This document shows, piece by piece, positions 43,704 to 52,187 of a DNA stretch of 64,000 nucleotides. Under the pieces are notes generated by a model. That model was not told the DNA's origin and did no database searches. It was given only the letters and a program-made list of their open reading frames with translations. Every line of letters begins with the position of its first letter. Position 1 is the first letter of the stretch. Source of the DNA: Bacteroides caecimuris (GTDB taxonomy: Bacteria > Bacteroidota > Bacteroidia > Bacteroidales > Bacteroidaceae); assembly GCF_001688725.2 (NCBI RefSeq), contig NZ_CP015401.2, positions 868,001 through 932,000 of the forward strand, written 5' to 3'. A program made the translations under genes and the position numbers.

Positions 43704-43728
43704 TTTGGAAGACTACTTAAAGATATCG

Positions 43729-43767
43729 AGAAAGAGGATATGTTGTGAAGCAATATGTCCTCTTTCT
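43729..43767 (+). terminator. Intrinsic terminator after the histone-like gene
   Basis: AGAAAGAGGA pairs perfectly with TCCTCTTTCT around a 19-nt loop, followed by ATTTTAA. Confidence 0.8.
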
Positions 43768-43794
43768 ATTTTAATGCGCAATGTCTTTAAATCG

Positions 43795-43802
43795 TATATT
43801 TG
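43795..43802 (+). promoter_or_regulatory. -7 box TATATTTG for the radical SAM repair operon
   Basis: Exact TAnnTTTG, 24 bp before the ATG at 43827. Confidence 0.55.
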
Positions 43803-43826
43803 CGAAAAGAATCAAGATTGTGAATT

Positions 43827-45089
43827 ATGAACGAAAACGTCCTGGCTAAACTGAAGATACTTGCGGAATCTGCCAAGTACGACGTTTCCTGTTCTTCCAG
43901 TGGTACGGTGCGCTCCAATAAGCCGGGCACGCTGGGAAACACTGTCGGAGGATGGGGGATTTGCCATAGCTTTGCCGAAGACGGGCGGTGTATATCGCTA
44001 TTGAAAATCATGCTTACCAATTATTGTATCTACGACTGTGCCTACTGTATCAACCGGCGTAGCAACGATCTTCCCCGCGCTACATTTTCTGTTTCGGAAT
44101 TGGTGGAACTGACCATGGAATTCTATCGCCGTAACTACATTGAAGGGTTGTTTCTTAGTTCCGGAGTGGTCCGCAATCCGGACTATACGATGGAGAGACT
44201 GGTGCGTGTAGCCAAAGATTTGCGGCAGGTGCATCGGTTTAACGGTTATATTCATCTCAAGAGTATTCCCGGTGCCAGTCGTGAATTGGTGAATGAGGCG
44301 GGGCTGTATGCCGACCGTTTGAGTGTCAACGTTGAAATTCCTAAAGAAGAAAACCTGAAACTCCTTGCACCGGAGAAAGATCATCAAAGTGTATTCGCTC
44401 CGATGAAATACATTCAGCAAGGTGTGTTGGAAAGTAAGGAAGAACGGCAGAAGTTTCGCCATGCACCCCGTTTCGCTCCTGCGGGACAAAGTACCCAAGT
44501 GATTGTGGGCGCTACCTCCGAGTCGGACAAAGATATTCTTTTCCTTTCGTCAGCTCTTTACGGACGACCGACCATGAAACGCGTCTACTATTCGGGCTAC
44601 GTTTCTGTGAATACGTACGATAAACGTCTTCCGGCATTGAAGCAACCGCCTTTGGTACGTGAAAACCGGCTCTATCAGGCTGACTGGTTATTGCGTTTTT
44701 ACCAATTCAAGGTGGACGAAATTGTGGATGATGCCTATCCGGATCTCGACCTCGAGATAGATCCGAAACTATCGTGGGCTTTGCGCCATCCCGAGCAGTT
44801 TCCTGTCGACATCAACAAAGCGGACTACGAAATGTTGCTCCGTGTGCCGGGAGTGGGAGTGAAGTCGGCTAAGCTGATTGTCGCCTCCCGCCGTTTTTCG
44901 CGACTGGGTTTTTATGAACTGAAGAAGATAGGAGTGGTGATGAAGAAGGCGCAATATTTCATTACCTGCAAAGAACTACCTCTTCAAATGCAGACTGTGA
45001 ACGAACTTTCTCCGCAACGGGTACGTAGCTTATTGCTCCCGAAGCCGAAAAAGAAAGTGGATAAACGCCAATTACGATTTGATTTCTGA
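43827..45089 (+). CDS. Putative DNA modification/repair radical SAM protein
   Basis: 420 aa. Radical SAM cluster Cys67-x3-Cys71-x2-Cys74 (TNYCIYDCAYCINRRSN). Near the C-terminus a helix-hairpin-helix (FPVDINKADYEMLLRVPGVGVKSAKLIV, read in parts) suggests DNA contact. I recall this as the TIGR03916-type family, distantly like spore photoproduct lyase in layout, and always next to a DUF4130-type partner, as here. The chemical reaction is unknown. Confidence 0.88.
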   Translation: MNENVLAKLKILAESAKYDVSCSSSGTVRSNKPGTLGNTVGGWGICHSFAEDGRCISLLKIMLTNYCIYDCAYCINRRSNDLPRATFSVSELVELTMEFYRRNYIEGLFLSSGVVRNPDYTMERLVRVAKDLRQVHRFNGYIHLKSIPGASRELVNEAGLYADRLSVNVEIPKEENLKLLAPEKDHQSVFAPMKYIQQGVLESKEERQKFRHAPRFAPAGQSTQVIVGATSESDKDILFLSSALYGRPTMKRVYYSGYVSVNTYDKRLPALKQPPLVRENRLYQADWLLRFYQFKVDEIVDDAYPDLDLEIDPKLSWALRHPEQFPVDINKADYEMLLRVPGVGVKSAKLIVASRRFSRLGFYELKKIGVVMKKAQYFITCKELPLQMQTVNELSPQRVRSLLLPKPKKKVDKRQLRFDF

Positions 45090-45122
45090 TTTCTAATCAG
45101 ACGAATTACTAAGTATACCCTC

Positions 45123-45908
45123 ATGAACATTTTTGTTTACGATAAAAGCTTTGATGGTCTGCTGACTGCCGTGTTCGACGCCTATTTTCGTAAGACCTTT
45201 CCCGATGATTTATTGTCGGAAGGAGATGCTTTGCCCTTATTTTATGATGAGTTGCATACCGTAGTCACCGATGAAGAAAAGGCAGGGCGTGTGTGGCGGG
45301 GATTGCAGAAGAAAGTCTCGGTTTCTGCTTTGGGGTGCCTTACGCAAAGTTGGCTGTCGGAGCTTCCGGAGGTAGGGATGCTCATTTTCCGTTATATCCG
45401 TAAAGCGATTGATTCACCTCGTTCCATCGAAACCAATTTTGGAGATCCGGACGTTTTGCGATTGGCGCAAATATGGAAGAAAGTGGATGGCGAACGTGTG
45501 CACCTGATGCAGTTTGTCCGTTTTCAGAAAGCTGCGGATGGTACATTCTTTGCAGCTTTCGAACCGCAGTATAATGCGCTTCCTCTTACCGTCCACCATT
45601 TCAAAGACCGTTTTGCCGATCAGAAGTGGATTATCTACGACATGAAACGCCGTTATGGTTTTTATTATGACTTGCAGGAGGTGACGACCATCTCGTTTGA
45701 TGATGACAGCCGTGAATCCCATCTGATTACGGGGATGCTGGATGAAAGTCTGATGGACAAGGATGAGAAACTTTTCCAACAACTTTGGAAAACTTATTTC
45801 AAGGCCATTTGTATCAAAGAACGTATGAATCCGAGAAAGCACAGGCAGGATATGCCTGTACGTTATTGGAAGTATCTGACGGAAAAGTTTAATCCTGTGA
45901 TTGAGTGA
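45123..45908 (+). CDS. DUF4130/TIGR03915-type probable DNA metabolism protein
   Basis: 261 aa: NIFVYDKSFDGLLTAVFDAY at the start, HLMQFVRFQKAADGTFFAAFEP with YNALPLTVHHFKDRFADQKW (the DUF4130 core), and a C-terminus with ERMNPRKHRQDMPVRYWKYL. Partner of the radical SAM protein 33 bp upstream. No known catalytic motif that I can name; the pair is thought to process DNA damage. Confidence 0.87.
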   Translation: MNIFVYDKSFDGLLTAVFDAYFRKTFPDDLLSEGDALPLFYDELHTVVTDEEKAGRVWRGLQKKVSVSALGCLTQSWLSELPEVGMLIFRYIRKAIDSPRSIETNFGDPDVLRLAQIWKKVDGERVHLMQFVRFQKAADGTFFAAFEPQYNALPLTVHHFKDRFADQKWIIYDMKRRYGFYYDLQEVTTISFDDDSRESHLITGMLDESLMDKDEKLFQQLWKTYFKAICIKERMNPRKHRQDMPVRYWKYLTEKFNPVIE

Positions 45909-46011
45909 GTAATTAGGCTCTACGTTCGATTGGGCAGATATAGCTTGTTATGCGGTGGGATGTGTGTTTATTGTTTTATTCGAGCGTTTCTTTCAGCATA
46001 AGTCATAACAT

Positions 46012-46881
46012 TTATTTCTTTTCCACATCTATTTCGGACGGATTCAGATGATGTCCGCAATATTTGCAAAACTCGGCATTGTCTTCGTGTCCGGAGCGAT
46101 GGCAGTTGGGACATTCTTTGTCTCTTTTGCGTTTATAGTCTTTCATCATGGAGGCAGATACGATCCCTGTCGGTACGGCAATGATTGTGTAACCAATTAG
46201 CATGACACAGGCGGAAAGGAACTTCCCGAAACCGGTGATAGGGGTGATGTCTCCATAGCCTACGGTAGTCATGGTGACGATAGCCCAGTAAATGCTGTTC
46301 GGGATGTTGTTGAACTGGGAGTTGGGCTCTGTTCCTTCAATCATATACATCAGTGTGCCGATGGAAGTCACCAGGATAACCACAAACAAGAAAAATACCG
46401 CAATCTTCTTGCTGCTTTCGCGTAAGGCGGTGAGCAGTCGTTCGCCCTCATTTAGAAAGTTGAAAAGCTTGAAGACGCGGAATACCCGTATCAGGCGGAA
46501 AGCACGGATGATGAGCAAATAGCGTGCACCGGGGAAGAGCAGGCCGATGTAGAGCGGAAGGGTGGCGAGCAAGTCTACGATTCCGAAGAAGCTGAATATG
46601 TATTTCCGGGGACGGGGCGAGCAGTAGATTCTCGTCAGGTACTCGAAAGTGAAGAAAGCGGTGAAAAGATATTCCATAACGACGAACGGAGTCGTCAGAA
46701 AGCTGGGAAGCCCTTTTAGGCTTTCGATGATGACAAGCAGTACGCTGGCCAGAATACAGCCGATAAGAATCACGTCGAACAGTTTCCCGGTGGGAGTATC
46801 CGATTCGAAAATGATGACGTACAACTTTCGCTTCAGTTTTTCGTCATGTAAAAAATGATGGATTCTTTCTTTTAGTTTCAT
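46012..46881 (-). CDS. Voltage-gated-type ion channel with C-terminal zinc ribbon
   Basis: 289 aa. Six transmembrane helices in Kv order, S4-like helix with regularly spaced Arg (residues 126-140, RAFRLIRVFRVFKLF), and pore filter TVGYGD at 206-211, so K+-selective. The C-terminus carries a two-Cys-pair zinc ribbon (CPNCHRSGHEDNAEFCKYCG), an unusual addition for this family. It is 15 bp downstream of the lytic transglycosylase gene's stop on the same strand. Confidence 0.92.
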   Translation of the reverse strand: MKLKERIHHFLHDEKLKRKLYVIIFESDTPTGKLFDVILIGCILASVLLVIIESLKGLPSFLTTPFVVMEYLFTAFFTFEYLTRIYCSPRPRKYIFSFFGIVDLLATLPLYIGLLFPGARYLLIIRAFRLIRVFRVFKLFNFLNEGERLLTALRESSKKIAVFFLFVVILVTSIGTLMYMIEGTEPNSQFNNIPNSIYWAIVTMTTVGYGDITPITGFGKFLSACVMLIGYTIIAVPTGIVSASMMKDYKRKRDKECPNCHRSGHEDNAEFCKYCGHHLNPSEIDVEKK

Positions 46882-46896
46882 GCTAACAGTTCAGAC

Positions 46897-47877
46897 TCAG
46901 TCGATGACCCATTGTTTATTGTAAGCTTCTGTTTTTTTCGGATCATAATACATACCTTCTTGTGTGGGAATATAGAGGGTGTATGTCTTTCCGGTCTTGT
47001 TCTTTAATGAGATGTCGCGCAACCAGGGATTGGCATCACGGAGTTGTGCGTATGTGATACCTTGTGATTTGGCATAATTACTCAAATTATCGATGGAAGT
47101 GGCGACAGTCATCTTTTTGTAAGGAATAGGCGGATACAGATGTTCCCGCTTCAGCAGAAATCCGTAACGTTGCGGGTTGTTGAATATCTCTTTGGCTGCC
47201 AATATGCGGAACATATAGCGGGAAGTTTCTTCTACCAGCCATAAGTCCATGGCATGACTTGCCAGTTGCTTGTCAAGTTGGGAGGAGATACGTCCCTGTC
47301 CGGCATTATAGGCGGCGCAGACAGCCATCCAGTCTCCATATTTGGCATACGCTTGTTTGAAATATTTGCAGGCGGCTACGGTTGCTTTTTCAATGTGGTA
47401 GCGTTCGTCTACGTTATCGTTCACTTCCAGTCCGAATTCCCGTCCGGTGGCGGGCATAAACTGCCACAGCCCTGCTGCTCCTGCCGGAGAGCGGGCAATG
47501 TTGTTCAGGTTACTTTCGATTACCATCAGGTATTTGAAGTCGTCGGGGATGCCGTTGGCTTTCAGTATCGGTTCTATGATGGGGAAGTACCGGTTGGCAC
47601 GTTTTATCAGTAGCATGGTGGTGGAGTGCATATAGGTGAAAGCCATCATTTCACGATCCATCCGTTCGCGACGGTCATAGCGGCGGAGGTCAATGGTTTT
47701 TCCGTCAAAAGTAACCTGGGTGGGAACGGTGGGCGGGGTGACGCAATAAGGAACTTCCGATTTGGCGGAATGTTGTTCGGTCACCTGGCTGCTGCCTGTC
47801 AACACAGGAATGGATGCGCCGATGCAAAATACTGATATAAGTGTAAGAATATAGTTGATTTTCATTCGTCTTTTCAT
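46897..47877 (-). CDS. Membrane-bound lytic murein transglycosylase (MltD-like, SLT domain)
   Basis: 326 aa with an N-terminal signal (INYILTLISVFCIGASIPVL). The SLT domain has catalytic Glu121 (YLMVIESNLNN), PAGAAGLWQFMPATGREFGL and AYNAGQGRIS, the canonical set. The C-terminus (MTVATSIDNLSNYAKSQGIT, LRDANPWLR) looks like one degenerate LysM. Cleaves peptidoglycan with anhydro-muropeptide formation. An alternative start at 47865 (MKINYI) is possible. TATCTTTG at 47920-47927 is its promoter box. Confidence 0.9.
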   Translation of the reverse strand: MKRRMKINYILTLISVFCIGASIPVLTGSSQVTEQHSAKSEVPYCVTPPTVPTQVTFDGKTIDLRRYDRRERMDREMMAFTYMHSTTMLLIKRANRYFPIIEPILKANGIPDDFKYLMVIESNLNNIARSPAGAAGLWQFMPATGREFGLEVNDNVDERYHIEKATVAACKYFKQAYAKYGDWMAVCAAYNAGQGRISSQLDKQLASHAMDLWLVEETSRYMFRILAAKEIFNNPQRYGFLLKREHLYPPIPYKKMTVATSIDNLSNYAKSQGITYAQLRDANPWLRDISLKNKTGKTYTLYIPTQEGMYYDPKKTEAYNKQWVID

Positions 47878-47919
47878 TTTATAACCTTTTTGGATGCTTT
47901 AAAGTTTAAGTCTGCTTTG

Positions 47920-47927
47920 CAAAGATA
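47920..47927 (-). promoter_or_regulatory. -7 box TATCTTTG for the transglycosylase-channel operon
   Basis: Exact match on the minus strand, 43 bp before the ATG at 47877. Confidence 0.6.
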
Positions 47928-48009
47928 GCCCCATTTTGTTTTTTTTCAAAGAACTTTTCTTGCATTTTATACGTTTTTCTAATAGAGTTAAAATAAATAA
48001 TGAATCAAA

Positions 48010-48876
48010 ATGAATATAGCAATGACCGGAGCTACCGGATATATAGGTAAACATCTTTCCAACTATCTCACAGAAAAGGGCGGACACCGGATTATTCCCT
48101 TGGGAAGATCGATGTTCCGCGAAGGTATGTCCGGACATTTGATTCAGACATTGACGCATTGCGACGTAATCATCAATTTGGCTGGCGCACCCATCAATAA
48201 GCGTTGGACACCGGAGTATAAACAAGAATTGTTCAACAGCCGCATTGTGGTGACGCATCGTATTATCTGTGCGTTAAATGCTGTCAAGAAAAAACCGAAA
48301 CTGATGATTTCAGCTTCCGCTGTGGGCTATTATCCTCCGGAAGTGGAGGCGGACGAGTATACACGTACACGCGGCGACGGTTTTCTTTCCGACCTTTGCT
48401 ATGCATGGGAGAAAGAAGCCAAACGCTGTCCCCAACCTACCCGGTTCGTCATTACACGCTTTGGCGTAGTGCTTTCTCCGGATGGGGGAGCAATGCAGCA
48501 GATGCTTCGTCCTTTGCAGGCCACGAAGGTAGCTACCGCTATCCGTATATTTTACGGTGAAGCGGCCTCTTTCCTGACAGCCGGTCAGAAAATTCGCCCG
48601 ACACGTCTGACAGAAGCCGGATTCCTTTTTTCCATCCCTACTGTCGAATGTCTTTTTAAAGGTACGGACCACACTACGGTCCCCTCTCTCGACCTGAACC
48701 GATATATGGGACTTTGGTACGAAATAGCCCGCTACGAGAATCGTTTTGAACACGGATTGGTAGATGTCACGGCCACTTACATGCTTCGTCCCGATGGTAC
48801 GATTCGTGTAGAGAACCGTGGGTGCAAGCGCAGTTCCCCTTATGATATCTGCAAGACTGCCCTTTTGCAAAAGTAG
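48010..48876 (+). pseudogene. Decayed chimera of a TIGR01777 epimerase and a lipocalin
   Basis: The first 165 residues are a normal NAD-dependent epimerase-like start (MTGATGYIGKHLSNYL, INLAGAPINKRWTPEYK, RFGVVLSPDGGAMQQMLRPL). The expected 60-70 residues with the conserved PWIHIDD region are missing, and sequence resumes with FYGEAASFLTAGQKIRPTRLTEAGF, the family's C-terminus. The frame then runs straight into a lipocalin start (LDLNRYMGLWYEIARYENRF, VTATYMLRPDGTIRVENRG), which breaks off after about 60 residues. So an in-frame deletion, a fusion and a truncation are all visible; probably non-functional. Confidence 0.75.
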
Positions 48877-48916
48877 ATAACGAACGATATAAATCAATTT
48901 TAAAACAACATAGATT

Positions 48917-49180
48917 ATGGATTACGAAATTATTCATCAGCCCGAACAGCATTTATTTAAGACAGAAGTAGACGGTCGTACTGCCTTTGTGCAATATCGC
49001 CTCTTAGGTGATTCTTTCGACATCACTCATACCATTGTACCCCGCCCGATAGAAGGTCGCGGAATAGCCGCTGCATTGGTGAAAGCTGCTTATGCCTATG
49101 CTGCAGCCAACGGAATGAAACCGAAAGCCACTTGTTCTTACGCAGTGAGATGGTTGGAACGCCACCCGGAACTGATATGA
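48917..49180 (+). CDS. Small GNAT-like N-acetyltransferase (YjdJ type)
   Basis: 87 aa: FVQYRLLGDSFDITHTIVPRPIEGRGIAAALVKAAYAYAAANG contains the R-x-x-G-x-G/A acetyl-CoA loop (EGRGIAAAL), and KATCSYAVRWLERHPEL is typical for this short GNAT_2/YjdJ group. Substrate unknown. It follows the chimera by 40 bp. Confidence 0.88.
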   Translation: MDYEIIHQPEQHLFKTEVDGRTAFVQYRLLGDSFDITHTIVPRPIEGRGIAAALVKAAYAYAAANGMKPKATCSYAVRWLERHPELI

Positions 49181-49368
49181 TAATAGCTTTTATCATTATT
49201 GATTTCCTTACACTTTGGATTGACAAGGATAGTGAAGATTATGCAGAATCACAGGCGTATTTTGCTAAAATGCATCTTTCTGGTGGGTATTTTCTTTTCT
49301 GATGGTAAATCATGAACAGGCTTTTTGAAACATCTTCTGAAGAGCTTGTAGGTGATGGAAACAATCTG

Positions 49369-49376
49369 TATCTTTG
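49369..49376 (+). promoter_or_regulatory. -7 box TATCTTTG directly before the zinc-ribbon gene
   Basis: TATCTTTGCGGC is followed immediately by the ATG at 49381, the same arrangement as for the DUF454 gene at 31827, predicting a leaderless mRNA. Confidence 0.6.
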
Positions 49377-49380
49377 CGGC

Positions 49381-49584
49381 ATGAAAAAGTTATTGTGTCC
49401 GCAATGCAAGATTGCAGCTATGTATGTGAAGAATGAACTGGGTGAAAGGCTACTGGTTTATGTGCTCGAAAATGGTGAAGTCGTTCCCAAATATCCGGAA
49501 GAGTCGATGGAAGGGTTCGACCTGACAGAGGTTTTCTGCCTGGGTTGTTCGTGGCATGGTTCACCTAAACGAATTGTTAAGTGA
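49381..49584 (+). CDS. Small protein with two CxxC pairs, 67 aa
   Basis: MKKLLCPQCKIAAMYVKNEL and DLTEVFCLGCSWHGSPKRIV give Cys-x2-Cys pairs about 45 residues apart, likely binding zinc. No family recognised. The start at 49381 was chosen because the frame upstream overlaps the promoter box. The stop codon lies within a terminator hairpin. Confidence 0.75.
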   Translation: MKKLLCPQCKIAAMYVKNELGERLLVYVLENGEVVPKYPEESMEGFDLTEVFCLGCSWHGSPKRIVK

Positions 49585-49614
49585 TTAACTGTTTAGTGTT
49601 TAATCACTATTTCT
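49580..49614 (+). terminator. Intrinsic terminator after the zinc-ribbon gene
   Basis: AGTGATTAA (49580-49588) pairs with TTAATCACT (49600-49608), followed by ATTTCTTG. Confidence 0.6.
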
Positions 49615-50244
49615 TGATTTATGTCAACTAAAAGAGGGACTAGAAACAAGGATTAATTCGTTGAATTTTATGTATCTTTGCGCCGGATAGTCAAAAAAAC
49701 TGTATCTAATTGTGTGTCAGAATAGAATAAGAGAGTTTCAATTTTATGGTAACGATTTAGCGACAATGCAAATTCACTGGTATGCTGTGCTTTGCTACAT
49801 CTAACAACTCTATTGCAAAGGTACACTTTTTTATCCAAACGCCCCAATGATTTACTTTTTTTCGGTGTTTCGAGTGTGATTTTTTGATATACTCGTATTC
49901 ATATCTTCCGTAAAAGCGGTTTTGTCCGTCGGCACACCATCGCCCAAAGAGATTTTGGACGAACGTATGCCGACTACCGCATAAGCGGAGAAAAGGGCTT
50001 TGCCTCACGCCTAAACAGAAGTTTAGACTGATGATGCAAGGCCCATTTCTTTTGCGCTTATGCCAGAAAGGTGCTTTTACGGGTTTCCGACGATTTTTCT
50101 TTTTTGCTGTTCCTTTGAGCCGTAAGCGGAAAGCCGCGCATGACCGCCCGATCCGTAAATGGAACAAGCCGTCATACACGGCAGGCAAACCGGGAAGAAT
50201 GATTTTATCCGTCAGACCGGACACGCTCGGCCAGACATATAAAA

Positions 50245-50382
50245 TCATACTTCCTTGCCGGTGGTTTGCCCGGTTTCACGTCTCCGGCAGTGTCCCTTTC
50301 CCTTTTGACGTTTTCCCTTTTTCACGGATTTCTCTTTTGAAGTTTTCCTGTCTAATCTGCCTCCACTTCCGTTTACCTCCAT
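50245..50382 (-). CDS. Possible 45-aa Lys/Arg-rich peptide
   Basis: ATG at 50382 to TGA at 50247-50245. Begins MEVNGSGGRLDRK and is rich in Lys, Arg and Gly. A TACCTTTG box lies at 50433-50440 on the same strand. No family recognised, and the frame ends inside a palindrome, so it may be chance. Confidence 0.3.
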   Translation of the reverse strand: MEVNGSGGRLDRKTSKEKSVKKGKRQKGKGHCRRRETGQTTGKEV

Positions 50383-50445
50383 TTTCGCGTCTTTCAGTGA
50401 GCCGCATCAGGCAGTCATTTCCGTTCTGGGCGCAAAGGTAATTCC

Positions 50446-50554
50446 GGGATTGGACGGGAATGCAAGGTCAAGCCTCCTGTTTTCTGCGGAAATCTCCAGC
50501 CCTGCGGGTAGTATTTCCGCGAAAAACCTTGCATCCCCTAATCCCTGCCTTTTT
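50446..50554 (+). terminator. Long terminator-like hairpin before the rightward accessory genes
   Basis: GGGATT...GGGAATGCAAGGT (50446-50468) pairs with ACCTTGCATCCC...AATCCC (50526-50545); the inner stem is TTTTCTGCGGAAAT/ATTTCCGCGAAAA. TGCCTTTTT follows. Could be a terminator, an attenuator in the leader of the operon starting at 50701, or part of a structured RNA. Confidence 0.5.
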
Positions 50555-50700
50555 AAGCACCCGAAACGAAAACGACCGATGCGACAGAAAGACGCATAAA
50601 AAAAATGTCGGATAAACGAGAGGCAGATAAGATAGTTTGAAACTCAACTCCCTCAGCTCTTGAATCCGCATTAAAACAAAAAAATCAAAACAGCGAAGAT

Positions 50701-50916
50701 ATGACGGCAACGGCAGATTTCAGACAAATGGCACAGTACATAGGGCTTGCGATATGCGGCTTAATGGTGCGCACCGCCTTCGGGGTGTTCGGCATCCTTT
50801 GGGGTATCATCAGAGAAATTGTAAACGGAGTGTTCCGAGTAACGATAGGCGTAATCATGGCTATCCTTTCCACAATCGCCTTCTTCGGCTTCATCCTTTG
50901 GTTATTCACCCTTTAA
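50701..50916 (+). CDS. Small hydrophobic protein of the conjugative transposon, 71 aa
   Basis: Two to three hydrophobic helices (GLAICGLMVRTAFGVFGILW, then TIGVIMAILSTIAFFGFILW) mark a small integral membrane protein. Unknown function. First gene of the rightward accessory operon; preceded by the leader AAAACAGCGAAGAT that recurs with small changes before other genes here. Twelve bp to the next gene. Confidence 0.7.
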   Translation: MTATADFRQMAQYIGLAICGLMVRTAFGVFGILWGIIREIVNGVFRVTIGVIMAILSTIAFFGFILWLFTL

Positions 50917-50927
50917 CCCCTACCGAC

Positions 50928-51149
50928 ATGGCAAAGAGAAGCAGCAAAACGGCAGCGCAGCAGTGCAGATACTACGAGGTGGACAACATCTTCGTGTACA
51001 TGGTGGAAACGTACACCAACGGCAACATATCCGTGTTCCGTGAACTCTACCGAGAACTGAACAAGGACGCACGGAGGGACTTTACAGACTTCCTTTTGAG
51101 CGAGGTGGAGCCGACCTATTGGAGAGAGATACTGAAACAGACCATCTAA
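50928..51149 (+). CDS. Conserved conjugative-transposon protein, 73 aa
   Basis: Begins MAKRSSKTAAQQCRYYEVDN, mainly alpha-helical and charged, with aromatic residues (FRELYRELNKDARRDFTDFL). No motif recognised. Start chosen just after the previous gene because upstream codons in frame overlap that gene. Confidence 0.7.
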   Translation: MAKRSSKTAAQQCRYYEVDNIFVYMVETYTNGNISVFRELYRELNKDARRDFTDFLLSEVEPTYWREILKQTI

Positions 51150-51161
51150 AACGACAGCGAT

Positions 51162-51758
51162 ATGAGAACGATAACAAGGACATACGACCTTTTCCAATTA
51201 GCCGAACTCTCCGTAGCAGCGAGAGAAACCGCATACAGCGAATGGCTGCACACCTTTGAATACGGATGGGACAGTGACAACCGTAACACGCTGGAAGCAT
51301 TTGAAAGTGTGTTCAAGGTCAAAGTTAACGATTGGAGTTATGACACGTGCCGTTATTCCTACCGCTTCACCTCACGTTACAGCGGAGAGGAAGAGGAACT
51401 CAGCGGCATACGGCTTCTGAAATACATCGTCAATAATTATTGGCACACCCTATTCAAGCCGAGAACCTACTACCTCAAAGGCAATTACAAAAAAAGACGC
51501 AAAAGCCGTGTATTCACGGATAATTGCTGCGTACTGACAGGCTATTGCGCAGACGAGGACATTCTTCGACCCATCTACGACTTTCTGAAAGCACCCGACA
51601 CCCGAATCACTCTGTACGACCTCATGGACAAGTGCCTTGACAGCTTCTTCAAGTCGTGCCGTGACGATATGGAATACCAGTGCAGCGAGGAGAGTTTCGA
51701 GGAGAGTTGCGCAGCCAACGACTACGAGTTTTTGGGAAACGGAAAAATGTATAACTGA
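51162..51758 (+). CDS. Conserved phage/ICE protein of unknown function, 198 aa
   Basis: Sequence such as ITRTYDLFQLAELSVAARETAY at the start and DTCRYSYRFTSRYSGEEEEL, DNCCVLTGYCADEDILRPIY further in is familiar from Bacteroidales phages and conjugative elements, but no function is established to my knowledge. Soluble, rich in Tyr, Cys and acid residues. Preceded by AAAACGACAGCGAT directly at the ATG. Confidence 0.75.
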   Translation: MRTITRTYDLFQLAELSVAARETAYSEWLHTFEYGWDSDNRNTLEAFESVFKVKVNDWSYDTCRYSYRFTSRYSGEEEELSGIRLLKYIVNNYWHTLFKPRTYYLKGNYKKRRKSRVFTDNCCVLTGYCADEDILRPIYDFLKAPDTRITLYDLMDKCLDSFFKSCRDDMEYQCSEESFEESCAANDYEFLGNGKMYN

Positions 51759-51774
51759 TAAAAACGACAGCGAT

Positions 51775-52185
51775 ATGAAAGGAACAGAACATTTCAAAAG
51801 AACGATACAGATGTACTTGGAACAGCGGGCAGCGGAAGATGCGCTCTTTGCCAAGAACTACCGCAACCCAGCCAAGAACATAGACGATTGCGTGACCTAT
51901 ATTCTGAACTATGTGCAGAAAAGTGGTTGCAACGGCTTCACGGACGGAGAGATATACGGACAAGCCGTCCACTACTATGACGAGAACGAGATAGAGGTGG
52001 GCGAACCTATCCAATGCAAGGTAGCCGTGAACCATGTGGTGGAACTCACAGCGGAGGAAAAGGCGGAAGCACGGCAGAACGCTATCCGACAATACCAAGA
52101 CGAGGAACTCCGCAAGTTGCAGAACCGCAACAAGCCGACAGCGAAGAAAGAAACCAAAGTTGAACCATCACTATTTGACTTCTGA
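51775..52185 (+). CDS. PcfK-like protein
   Basis: 136 aa: MKGTEHFKRTIQMYLEQRAA, NIDDCVTYILNYVQKSGCNG, ending KKETKVEPSLFDF. Matches the PcfK-like family, encoded beside PcfJ in Gram-positive and Bacteroidales conjugative elements, as here. The tail SLFDF resembles the beta-clamp or SSB-contact tails of replication proteins, a possible clue. Start at 51775 after the AAAACGACAGCGAT leader; longer upstream frames overlap the previous gene. Confidence 0.82.
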   Translation: MKGTEHFKRTIQMYLEQRAAEDALFAKNYRNPAKNIDDCVTYILNYVQKSGCNGFTDGEIYGQAVHYYDENEIEVGEPIQCKVAVNHVVELTAEEKAEARQNAIRQYQDEELRKLQNRNKPTAKKETKVEPSLFDF

Positions 52186-52187
52186 TT

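Larger units (their letters stand above)
49825..50700. other. Palindrome-rich end region of the conjugative transposon
   Basis: About 880 bp with no convincing larger gene. Large imperfect hairpins: GTCGGCA/TGCCGAC (49929-49975); GCATAAGCG/CGCTTATGC with a CTAAAC/GTTTAG tip (49979-50063); 50193-50208 against 50239-50254 (15 of 16); and 50446-50545. A pyrimidine-rich stretch lies at 50280-50400. A 45-codon frame on the minus strand is listed separately. A TAGTTTG near 50632 may be part of the promoter for the rightward genes. Confidence 0.6.

Noticed and set aside
49757..50441. Opposing 163- and 136-codon frames in the end region of the conjugative transposon
   Set aside because: They overlap each other across several palindromes and show no family resemblance.
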